Part shown: one piece after another, positions 47,376 to 56,848 of the stretch | Numbering within the stretch: the stretch's first letter is position 1 | Layout of the letters: every line of letters starts with the position of its first letter | Assembly (NCBI GenBank): GCA_004194705.1 | Contig: SADC01000867.1 | Span: forward strand, 496,001 to 560,000 | Direction of reading: 5' to 3' | Source: Ditylenchus dipsaci | Lineage: Eukaryota; Nematoda; Chromadorea; Rhabditida; Anguinidae | Length of the DNA: 64,000 nt | Program-made: the position numbers and the translations under genes | Notes under the pieces: generated by a model | What the model saw: the letters and a program-made list of their open reading frames with translations, nothing else | The model's database searches: none | Told to the model about the DNA's origin: nothing

Positions 47376-47849
47376 CCAAAATATTTTGACTTTAGGTCAA
47401 GGAGCTTCTGGACACAAGTCATTATAAATCAGCGTTAAGAATACGCTTCTAAAAAGCGTATTCCTAAATAGTGTATGCGCTTCTAACAATAATATCTAAA
47501 ACACATGGAAGGTACCTTAGCAACATGGGCTGTACCCGACCCATCTATATGGTTACTAGTCTTAATTTTAGAAAATTGAAGACATTTCTGAACTCCTAAG
47601 GACGGTTTAGGGCCATTGAAGATAAATCGGACCACTAATGGTGGATCAGAACTATTAAGGATGATATAGGACTACAGGGAATGGTTCCCGAGGATTATAT
47701 ACCTTTCTACTAGAAAATACATTTTTGGTGCGCAAGTGTCGTGCGCAAATGTCGGTGGGCAGGTGTCGGTGCGCAAATGTCGTGGTGCGCAAATGTCGCG
47801 TAACCCAATAGAGGTCGGAAGGCAGATGTTGAAGTCTTTGAGAGCATAC

Positions 47850-50455
47850 TTGATCGTGGGATTGGAATCCCACGGATACCCAGTTTTGGAATCCCAGGTT
47901 TTCGGGAAAGCCCAATCCCAAATCCCACCGGCTCAATGTCCGAAATCCAAAATCCCAAAGTTGGAATTTCGAAAATCCCAAAAATATCCCGAAATTGGAA
48001 AAATTGTGATCTAAAATGTTTAGGTCTCCAAATGCAAAGAAAACAATTCGTTTCTCGTTTTGCTATTTATCTTTTGACAATATGGTTTCTGTCATCTCCG
48101 ACGTTCTGTCATTCTTTGTCATGCTGTCATTCCTGTCTTTAATGTGGCTTAATTGTTTTGTTTCAGGCAAAATGGTGCACAATATCTGGAAAATTGATCT
48201 CTTTGAAACTGATGGCGAAAATGAAGCAAGCTGCAAAGTCTGCCGTCAAGCTGGAGCTAAGAAATATAAGTACAAGATCTGTGAGGGTTCCTTCAAGTCG
48301 CTCGTCGTTCACACAAAGCAGCATCCGGAATACGAAGCAAAACTGGGCAAGCTGGAAGACAAGTCTCAAGACACAGCCGTGATGAACAACTTTGTGGTCC
48401 GTTCGTCCGGTATGTTTTTTTATATTATTTCATATTTTTATTTCATCATTTTATTTTTTATGTTTAGGGGGAGTGACTTCGATGAACAAAAAGGTTATCA
48501 ACTATGTGGCTAAAAATTGTGTCTCTCAGAATTCTGTGGAAAGCCGATCGTTCGTATCTCTCTTCAACTCTAACAACTCATCCGAAAAGTTAAAGGGTCG
48601 GCTACACTATTCGAGAACAGTCCTTCCGCGTGCCTATGAAGCTGTTGTCTGTTTGATTAAAGCAAAGCTGGTCAAGTTCGAGTCGCTTTCTTTCACAACG
48701 GATATTTGGTCGTCATCTTCCTATTCGTTCATCAGGTATAACTTTTTCCATCCAACATTTTTCAGTAACTCACTTTATTTCAGTCTAATTGCGCACGGCA
48801 TAAATCAAGAATGGAAACGAGAAAAGTTTGTGCTTGCTATCCGAGAGCTGCCGGGAAGTCATACAGGCGAAGTCATTAACTCCGCGATCAAACAAATTCT
48901 GGCAGAATGGGATATCAGCAAAGGTCAGTGCCACGTTTTTCTCCGGGATGGAGCCGCAAACATGAAAAAGGCCTTTGAAGGCAACTTTCATTATCGTTTT
49001 TAGGAAAGTTTCATCACGCCGACTGTGGAGCCCATAAATTGAATTCGTCTGTCAAGGAACTGTCGGATCTGCTCAACCATCAATCGAAGAAGTTCTCAGA
49101 AAATGCAGGAAGATTGTTGGACACTTTTCATTGTCAAATCTAGCAAAGGACCGTCTCAGGGAGTGCCAAGTAGATGCTTGAATTAAAGCAAATCAGATCA
49201 TCCAGGTTACAATTTTTTATTGTTGACTTCAATTTAATCTTCATTTGTAGGACGTGTTGACTCGCTGGAAATCGACTTTGGCGATGATTAAACTTTTTTG
49301 CAACAGAAAAGATCAATTACAATGTATTTTGGCCGTTATGATCCTCCGACTGAAGCCGACGATCTCACTCACATGGAATGAAAACTGATCAAACAGCTCG
49401 CTCTTCTTCTTGAACCGGCCGAAGCATCTTCTCTGGATATGTGCAAGGATGACTCCCATCTCGGACTTCAAATTGCGATTGCTCACATGTTGCAGAAAGA
49501 ACTTGTTGAAGCAAATAGTCCTGACTTGGTGGCTGAAAAAAACTTTTGCAAGCAAATGTTGAGGACCGATTCGGGGACTGGAGAACAACAGGTTTGTCTA
49601 ATGAAATATATTGGAAGATACTTTTATTGTAGCATTTTGTATACGATTTACCTTTTAGAATCTATGGCCTGGCTCTTTTCCTGGATCCTTTTTTCTTTCA
49701 GCGCCATCAACATCCGTGGCCAGTGAGCAACTCTTCAGCCATGCCAGAGAAGTTTTTCATTACAAGAGAGGCCAACTTGACTCTTACAATGCAGAACAAC
49801 TGATTTTCTTGAATAGAGCTCTCCATTAGGTTAACTTCAGTTATTGATATGATTTATTTACCCCTGGTCACACTCCTTGGTCTTGGTCGATGTCCAGGTC
49901 GACTTTTTTGAACTTCTTTTGTGGCCAGAGATGATTTTTCCAGTATCATTTTCATTTTTTTATACCAAACAACAGCTCAGGATCTAAGCTTTTTCGCGTA
50001 TCAAAAATATTTTGAAAATGTAATAAAAATAAATATGATGTTCTAAAAGTTGTAGGTTGGTCGATGTCACGGTCGAGGTACATCGACCTCGACATCGACT
50101 AACCTACAACTTTGTATTATTACACGCATTTATAAATTAAAAGCTTCTCGATGTAGAAGAAAGCTTAGTTCCTCAGCTATTGTTTGGTATGATAAACATA
50201 AAATGATACAAGAAAAATCACCTCTGGGTACAAAAGAAGTTCAAAAAGTCGACCTTGACATCGACCAAGACAAGGAGTGTGACCATAACTTATTGTTTGA
50301 AATTGAATAAATCTTCCGAAATTTGGTTAATGTTTTTTTTTGTTTTAAAAATCCAAATTCCACTGGGATCCCAGCTTTTTCGGATGGGATTCCCAAATCC
50401 AACATTTTTGAAAGTCCCAATTCCAAATCCCAGAAAAACCCGAACGATCAAGAGA
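47850..50455 (+). mobile_element. hAT-family transposon, BED-finger transposase, broken
   Basis: Coding part 48172-49828. It starts at ATG 48172 after TTTCAG: BED finger (CKVCRQAG...HTKQHPEY), then introns at 48410-48467 and 48737-48784. The hAT motifs SFTTDIWSSSS, HVFLRDGAANMKKAF, FHHADCGAHKLN, DVLTRWKSTLAM and, at the C-terminus, TSVASEQLFSHAREVFHYKR...LNRAL appear in family order. It is broken by a frame change near 49000, a TGA near 49184 and a stop/shift at about 49383. Outside the gene both flanks carry many AATCCCA/GGGATT words, and TTGATCGT near 47852 faces ACGATCAA near 50447, possibly the terminal repeats. It is probably not functional. Confidence 0.85.
49865..50284. mobile_element. 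palindromic element inside hAT 3' flank
   Basis: TGGTCACACTCCTTGGTCTTGG at the left and its complement at the right; the arms pair nearly throughout and meet at a tight inverted core GTCGAGGTACATCGAC. No target duplication found. It may be the subterminal repeat of the neighbouring hAT copy rather than a separate insertion. Confidence 0.72.
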
Positions 50456-51944
50456 GACCGTAGCTCTGAAAGTTTTTTTTCTCAGTAGGACGCTTCCTGA
50501 ATATAGTGCAAACCGTAAGATGGGTTCTTTGCAAACGACTGAAGAACAAGCAAATTTAAAATATTTTTTGACTGTCAGCTGCTTTTCAAGACCTTCACTT
50601 ATTTTCCGTGCCTGACCAGTGCTGGACCTACAAATGAAAAAATAATTTCTTGCGTGAAAAAGCCTACAAACACGATGTTTTTACACTCTATAAACCAAAA
50701 GATAGTCAGCTAACACAATTGTGAGACTAATCATTCTAAATTATTTTAAGTCATTTTTTAGAATTCTCAACAATACAAATCAAACAACTGGCATAGTTAG
50801 CGAGGACCAATAAATTCCTAGAGGACGTTATTTATTTGTCTTTTGTTTGCATATTAATACGCGAGAGCCGCGTGGGTTCGCGCCCGGATTAAATGCTACC
50901 TGTCGTGCTTCTGCGTGATAGCTTCTTAGAAAGCCATGATCCAGGGCTACACACTAGTGCAAAAATTTAAAAAATTACAACGAAATTGAATGAAAAACGG
51001 CAAAATTTAAATTTATCGCTGAAATTCAGGCGTGGCAAAACTCGCGCAATCAGATTTGAGATCATATCATTTTGTAACGCAATTTGAGAAATTGTGAGGT
51101 TTCAAGTTAAAACTTTCAATTGCAAGAAATGCGCCCGCAGTTTAAATCTCACAGTCTCTTGTCTAACAGTCGCAAATCTTGCGGCACAATTTTTGCGTCA
51201 CATATCTTGGCGTGCAAATAATCAGGCGCATATCTTGCAAGACATAAGGATGCAGCGCAAATCTTCGCGTGGATTTCTCGCAGTTTAATTCTCACACTCT
51301 CGCATCTTACAGTCGTAAATCTTTTACCGCAATTATTGTAGTGCTTATCTTGGCACACCACAACTGAGCACAAAGTATCTTAGAAAAAATTCAAATGAGC
51401 AAAAAGTCATCTAACAATAAATTCAAATGAGAAACAATCGGTCTTGGCAAGATTTGTTTCCAAAATAATTATTTGGTATTAAATCGTTTCTAGAAAAAAA
51501 TACTTCCCGCACTGAACAAAGTGATCAACAAAATATCTAATACAGTTGACCCTCGATATGATATACCACCGATACAGGCCATCTCTAACTCACTGTACAA
51601 CACTATATAAACTGAGAATTTTAGTTGAGACTGAGAAATTTCCATTTATATAGTCGAAGTTTTACGGGTTTCGAATCCAATTACCTAAAAACCCTATTTG
51701 TGAGTTTTGTTTCTGCAGAAATAGGTTGTTTGGTCACCTGGATCCCGGTCTAGGTGGATATCCATCTGAATGGCCAAAAAAGTTTAATCGAAATAAAAAG
51801 AATGGTTGATATCCAGGTAACTCCAGAGTAAAGGTATATTCACCCAAATGACCTGGAAAGTTGAACGCTCGTCTTTTTATATCTAAATTAATGTTAAAAA
51901 GGTTTGCTCCCAGGTGGATTCAAACCAGCAACCTCGGCGGTAGA
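50456..51944. other. no gene; one-ended pogo-type repeat and CGCA-rich words
   Basis: From 51094 to 51370 words such as TCTTGCGGCACA, TCTTGGCGTGC and CTCGCAG recur irregularly on both strands. A pogo-type end (CAGTTGACCCTCGAT) starts at 51543 after TA but has no partner. Nothing else recognised. Confidence 0.45.
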
Positions 51945-52236
51945 TATCCAAGTGGTCGTCCACTTGGATCAAACTTTTTTCATGTTTTCGGGTTACAAAA
52001 CAGCTTTCTGCACTAATTCGAGTATGCTGAAGATGGTTTGACTGTGGTACAATCACGTTTTATCAAGAAAATTTTGAGCTATCGTGGATTCTTTCGCAAT
52101 AACTCTGAAATTCTTGATTAGACGTGATTTTATCACTGTCGAACCTTCTTCAGCATGCTAGAATTAATGCACTAAAATTGTTTTGGAACCCGAAAAAGTG
52201 AAAAAAAAGTTTTATTCAAGTGGACGACCACTTGGT
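51945..52236. repeat. palindromic element
   Basis: CCAAGTGGTCGTCCACTTGG at the left and CAAGTGGACGACCACTTGG at the right, each itself a palindrome. Inner arms (TGCTGAAGATGG, TCACGTTTTATCAAGAA) also pair. No target duplication confirmed. Confidence 0.72.
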
Positions 52237-52819
52237 TCGGTCAATCTGGATGTAATTCTGAGCGATTGTAAGCAGTGTTTCATAACTAACACTAACTATG
52301 TAGTGTTAGGCTAACACTAACCTAACTCTAACACTAACACTTTAAACTAACCCTACACTAACACTAACATGTTAGTGTTAGTGTAAGGTTAGTTTAAAAT
52401 GGCGGGTTAGTGTTAGTGTTAGGGTTAGTCTCAAGTGTTAGTGTTAGTGTTAGGTTAGTTTAAAGTGTTAGTGTTAGTGTTAGGTTAGTGTTAGCCTAAC
52501 ATAGTTAGTCTTGAAACTAACTGTTAGTTTAAAATCAAACTGTTAGTTTAATTATAGTGTTGATTCTACATACTGCTTAACTAACATAAGGTCTTCAGTG
52601 CTGCTCAGTGATAAGGACTTGATCATCAAGTCTTGATGAGAAATATTTTACCTTAATGAAGACCGTCTTTCTCATATTTTCCAGTTTCATAGCCACGCGC
52701 AAATTTTTGTTTTGTCTTTAAACTTTTCAAATGCGCTTGCCTCATTAATGTTTGTTGATTTTTTATGTCTGTACGATATATCTGTCTTTTAATGAGTTTG
52801 TCGTTCAGATAATGGCTGA

Positions 52820-53150
52820 TATCAAGAAGCAAAAACTGCGCTCTTCCTTCGTCTAGGAAATAGGAGTCAAGCGAAAAGCATTGACGTCATGGATGCCTTT
52901 TGTGAAGATATTTTCGAACGTCTGTGTCAGGATGCAGTTTCCTCGCGAAGTAGGTCGCTTTGTACTGAAATTGTTGCTTTGGAAAGCGTCTTGTTTTCAG
53001 GCGCCATCAGTCTCACAAGAAGCAGAAGGTTTCAACGATATCCGTTCGTGAAAATGACTCGTCTACTCGGCTCTTTTTGAAAGGTGAATTGGCCAAGCAT
53101 GCTGTTGCTGAAGTACGAAAGCTGTGGCGATTTACAATGACTCTTTCCCA
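52820..53150 (+). pseudogene. histone H2B-like gene fragment inside a hAT element
   Basis: The plus strand reads SQAKSIDVMDAF, then CEDIFERLCQDAVSSR (52865-52952), matching the H2B stretch around SSKA..I.NSF..DIFER. After a probable intron (about 52953-53000, donor AG/GTCGCT, acceptor TTTTCAG) it continues KKQKVSTISVREND, STRLFLKGELAKHAVAEV (to about 53120), matching the H2B stretch STIT.RE..TAVRLLL.GELAKHAV.E, then an H2B-like end RKLWRFTM. The basic N-terminal tail is not recognisable. H2B pairs with H2A in the nucleosome. Key changes (Cys-rich helix, LFLKGELA) and the intron set this apart from a normal replication-dependent H2B. It may be a captured fragment, a divergent variant or a pseudogene. 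Fold identity is firm, function unknown. Confidence 0.8.
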
Positions 53151-53736
53151 GAGAAAACCTAAGGCTTTTATACTTTTTTTTTCGTCAACGAAAAGTTCTT
53201 CGTCGTATTAGCTATTCTTTCGAAAATAAAGAAAGGTGGGAAGTTTGGCGTCTATTTCTAGGTGTGATTGTGTTCTTCGTTCTTAAAATTCCACAATTCT
53301 GAAGATTTACACGGGTTAAGATCCCGAAAATGAAATTGACCATGCGAGGCGCACGTACACTATCTTTTTTTGATGTGAGCGTAATTTCGGGACACCCTGT
53401 ACTCGCACTGGTTTCACGACCACTTTCGGGAAACGAAAATGCTACGTCAGCGGCCTCTCATACAAAATTTTGCTTTACCAGAGTAACTGAACTACACATA
53501 AAAGAATAGAGACACACACAATTTCACACATGCGTTTTACTCCGTCCGAAAATATGCTGGTCTACATTTTGCCTGAGGCTGTGCTAAGCGAAAAATTTGA
53601 CTGCTCATAAGAAGCCTCCTTAGGTGAACAATTATCCATACAAGTTTTTTTGCCATGTGGTAGGGAGTCGCAGTAACACATCCAGAAACATCAGCTTTTT
53701 ATTATAATAAAACCAAGAAAGAGATCAAGAAATACG

Positions 53737-54045
53737 CTAAATGCGGCGGTTGCAATAAATGAACAGTTGAGAATTCAACAAATCGGAATTAATTCTGTTG
53801 CAATGCCGTCCAGTGGCTAATCCAGCCTGCGAAAAAATTCTTTCGACTGGTGCACCTGAAAGGGGACTGAGAGAATTCCAACGCTAGCAGAGCTACAGGT
53901 CCAGCATCCTAAAAGAAATCAATTATTTTTTAACAAAACCCGTTACAATATGTCAGAAAATAACCGCATCAGAGCACTTCAGCACTTCTTCGCAATCGCT
54001 TCTTTGAGGCCTGTCGGGTTTCTTGAACAGACAGTTGACTAACTT
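53737..54045 (-). pseudogene. hAT transposase C-terminal remnant
   Basis: Minus strand, after an acceptor TTTTAG at about 53909: GAPVERIFSQAGLATGRH, then LLNSQLFIYCNRRI and stop at 53737. VERIFSQAG..TG.R and the following NSQLF are the hallmark of the hAT dimerisation domain. An upstream piece (FKKPDRPQRSDCEEVL, about 54040-53960) fits the preceding exon. One frame change lies near 53860. The catalytic region is missing. It lies in the same 8-base-flanked element as the H2B-like fragment. Confidence 0.85.
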
Positions 54046-54625
54046 CGATAGACATTCTAAAGCAAACAATAAAATACCAGTAAGAAGTCAAAATACAACA
54101 TAGCTGGTAATTTTTATAACTCAAATCAAAATACGAAGCATTTTTAAGAAACAGTGGATAAACAGTAGCTAACCATAAACTGAAACCTTATGTTAGTTAA
54201 GCAGTATGTCAGAATCAACACTATAATAAACTAACAGTTTGATTTTAAACTAACAGTTAGTTTCAAGACTAACTATGTTAGTGTTAGGCTAACACTAACT
54301 AACACTAACACTAACACTTGAGACTAACCCTAACACTAACACTAACCCGCCATTTTAAACTAACCTTAAGGTAAGGTTAAGTGTTAGCCTAACGTTAGGT
54401 TAGTGTTAGGCGTTAGTGTTAGTTATGAAAACACTGATTGTAAGGGGTGATGTAGAGGTTGCTCGCTCGAATCCACCTGCCGCATACTTTTTTTTATAAT
54501 TTTGGGTGTTTGAGTGGTGCAGAAGTCCATATGCTCATCACCAGATTGCTGGTTCGAACCCCTCCAGGTGCAATCATTCCTGAGTAGAGCACCTCGATTC
54601 GTGGTCTTGGTCACTAGGTGCTTAA

Positions 54626-55945
54626 CAGTGCTGAGAACTCGTCCTCGTCTTTCGTCCACGTTCTCGTCCTCGTCCATGTCCTCGTCGACTAGGACGAGGA
54701 CGTGGACGATATTTTTGAAACCCAATGACGTGGACGAAGACGAGGACGAGTAAATCTGATAGGCAAGGACGAGGACGTGGATTTCAAGAAAAGACGAGTG
54801 TGAAATTAAGCTCATCTCTTAAAGCTTGGAAAAAGCTTGTATTTTTTGACAAATTTGTAAATTTTATTTTTTTGTGTTTATAACTTTTGTGGCATCTGAG
54901 AAACGAAGTATGATCTGCTCAATCTACGTTTAAAAGCTTAATTCATGCTTGAAAGAATCAATGATTCACTATGTTTTTGCTTTCATAAAGACTCCAGTTG
55001 TTTATCCACCAAAGCGGGTTGACCAGACTTGCGGTCAATTTTTTGCGGATGCGCGTTTCCGGACGTGATTATTGCGGACGAAGCTTTGCGGATGAGGTTT
55101 GCGCCTCAACTTTTGCGGATCAAATCTTGCGGACGAACATTTGCGTACGAGGACTTGCGGACAAAGATTTGCGGACAAGAATTTGTGAACTTCATTTAAG
55201 CATCGCCTAAGTCACAGATTCGACTAACTTAGTTATCAATGCTATCATCCTTCACTCCGGCTTGAGATAACTTCTTTTTTCTGCTCCTTTTCTGCCAAAC
55301 TTCGGTTATCCGCAAAGGTCCGCAAATGTTGCATCCGCGAAATTCGGTCCGCAAATGTTGCGTCCGCAAAATTTGGTCCGCAAGTGTTGCGTCGGCAAAT
55401 GTTGTCCGCAAGTCTGGCCAACGCACCAAAGCTTTACTTTTTATTCAGAGCGATGGTTTTTTGCAGAATTTTTTCAACTTTTCAAATTTTTTAATTTTTT
55501 TGTTTATGAGATACATTATTTTTCTACAAAATGTTAGTATTTTACACATAATGCAATGTTTTTTATGTGAATTTTCATGTCATTTTTAATTAAAAGAAAA
55601 AAATATAAAGCGTTAAAGTTTCCTAAAATCACACTAAATAACATTACATGTACTGGCAAACTAATAAATTTATTTTTAATTAGACAAATGAAAAATGTAT
55701 AAAAAAAATTTAAATTGAAGGGCTGGAAAAAATTTTTTAATTACTCAGTCGAAAAATTTTTATGGACGAGAAAAGACGAGGACCTGGACGAGGACGCGAC
55801 TTGAAAAAGAGCAAAGACGAGGACGAAGACGAGGACGCGATTTTAAAAAAGGCAAGGACGAGGACGAAGACGCGGACGACATGTTTAAAAAGGCAAAGAC
55901 GAGGACGAAGACGTGGACGAGTAATTTGGGAAATTCCCAGCACTG
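54626..55945. mobile_element. hAT-type foldback with GACGAG arms, 8-bp target duplication
   Basis: Ends CAGTGCTGAGAA and the inverted TTCCCAGCACTG. The left part 54635-54785 has CTCGTCCTCG then GACGAGGACG runs; the right part 55763-55925 has GACGAGGACGAAGACG runs. Perfect 8-base direct repeats GTGCTTAA flank it (54618-54625, 55946-55953). A second element (55016-55423) lies inside it. Confidence 0.87.
55016..55423. mobile_element. foldback with TTGCGGAC arms, 9-bp target duplication
   Basis: Ends share CCAGACTTGCGG in inverted orientation. Arms 55022-55190 and 55310-55415 are tandem TTGCGGACGAA-type units and complements. Perfect direct repeats CACCAAAGC flank it (55007-55015, 55424-55432), fitting Mutator-like insertion into the GACGAG element. 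Confidence 0.88.
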
Positions 55946-55948
55946 GTG

Positions 55949-56192
55949 CTTAAAGGGCATGATCGTGCTCGATGGGGAGAAAAGGCGCGAACCAGCAGTT
56001 CTTTTCTTTCTCGATAAATTTTTACATTCGTTCTCGTCTAGATTTTTTAAGTTTTCTGTCTAGTTTTTAAAAGCAGTATAAGGTCATCTATATCAGATTT
56101 GATGCAGAACGAGTGAAAAATGGGACGATTCGAAAAAATTCGAAAAAAAACTGCTGGTTCGCGCCTTAACGCACGAGCATGCCCCTTTAAAG
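55949..56192. mobile_element. palindromic TTTAAAGG element, relative of 30954-31197
   Basis: TTAAAGGGCATGATCGTGCTCG pairs with CGCACGAGCATGCCCCTTTAA. The inner body (AAAAGGCGCGAACCAGCAGT and complement) corresponds to AAAAGGCGAGGACCACTAGT at 30995. Confidence 0.78.
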
Positions 56193-56840
56193 GACCATGA
56201 AACTTGATAAGCACAGCAATTTTGGAATTTTGAATTCGCGCGGGACCACCCTAATTTTGTCAATAATGTTTTCAAATTGTTTTTTGTTTGCATGTAAAAT
56301 TTTTTTAAAATATAGAACTGTTTACTAGTCGAGCCCACGTTGCTCGACAATGCCAGATCGGACGACGTATCCTATTTACGGTGTACGGTCAGTTCGCCCC
56401 ATGATCAGTTCGCCCCGGTCAGTTCGCCCCACGATCAATTCGCCCCGTTTTTGTTTTAGGCTTAGGCTTAGGCAAGGGTAGGCCAGCGTATGTTAGGACG
56501 GACTCAAACGTGTTCCCGAACTACAAAAAAAAACTAAAAAATAAGTTCGGGTTTGTTTTTTGTGACATAATGGTCATTTTTAAAAACGGGGCGAACTGAT
56601 CTTGGGGCGAACTGACCGGGGCGAACTGATCGTGGGGCGAACTGACCTGTCTCCCCTATTTACACTGCACCATAACAGCTTATATAAGTCCGTGCTAAAC
56701 ATTTACTCATAAATAGTATTCAAATTTTAAATGCACACAAAAAAATTAATTCAAAAACATTATGGACAAATTAAGGTGGTCCCGCGCGAATTCGAATTCC
56801 GCAAATTGCTGTGCTTATCAAGTTTCATGGTCCTTTAAAG
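56185..56840. mobile_element. second palindromic TTTAAAGG element, interrupted
   Basis: CTTTAAAGGACCATGAAACTTG at the left and CAAGTTTCATGGTCCTTTAAAG at the right; CGCGCGGGACCACCCTAATTT also pairs. It shares its left boundary with the palindrome ending at 56192 and is split by the insertion at 56380-56654. Confidence 0.78.
56380..56654. mobile_element. short foldback with GGGGCGAACTGA arms, 9-bp target duplication
   Basis: The arms are four tandem units each of CAGTTCGCCCC and its complement GGGGCGAACTG. Perfect direct repeats CCTATTTAC flank it (56371-56379, 56655-56663). It is inserted in the palindrome at 56185-56840. Confidence 0.87.
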
Positions 56841-56848
56841 GGGGGGGG

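Larger units (their letters stand above)
45522..47805. mobile_element. 2.3 kb foldback with 8-bp target duplication, hosting nested elements
   Basis: Inverted ends GGTTATGCGACATTTGCGC and the near-match ending GTCGCGTAACC. The arms consist of ACATTTGCGCACCG-type units, then GGTATATAACCCTCGGGAAC and its complement. Perfect direct repeats CAATAGAG flank it (45514-45521, 47806-47813), fitting hAT-type insertion. It contains a pogo-type MITE (45713-45850) and a second foldback (46162-47375). Confidence 0.85.
52273..54436. mobile_element. hAT-type element with TAACAC-repeat arms carrying an H2B-like fragment
   Basis: Inverted ends CAGTGTTTCATAACTAACAC and GTGTTAGTTATGAAAACACTG. The arms (52273-52590 and 54165-54436) are degenerate GTTAGTGTTAG repeats in opposite orientation, running on to ATAAGGTCTTCAG-side text that also pairs. 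Perfect 8-base direct repeats ATTGTAAG flank it (52265-52272, 54437-54444). Inside are a hAT transposase 3' end on the minus strand and a histone H2B-like fragment on the plus strand. Size about 2.16 kb. Confidence 0.9.

Noticed and set aside
47110..47438. Four overlapping repetitive open frames (AENLSAENLSAEN, DKFSADKFSAD)
   Set aside because: They translate the tandem GGCGGAAAATTG arm of a foldback element; both strands stay open simply because of the period.
50865..50935. tRNA gene around GGTTCGCGCCC
   Set aside because: Only a B-box-like word; no A box at the proper distance on the same strand.
52280..52560. TTAGTGTTAGGG-like tract as an interstitial telomere
   Set aside because: The units vary, occur in inverted orientation at both ends of an 8-base-flanked element and match transposon arms.
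55762..55953. Highly charged open frame (DEDEDEDAILKKARTRTK)
   Set aside because: Translation of the GACGAG arm of the foldback at 54626-55945; frames on both strands are equally open.
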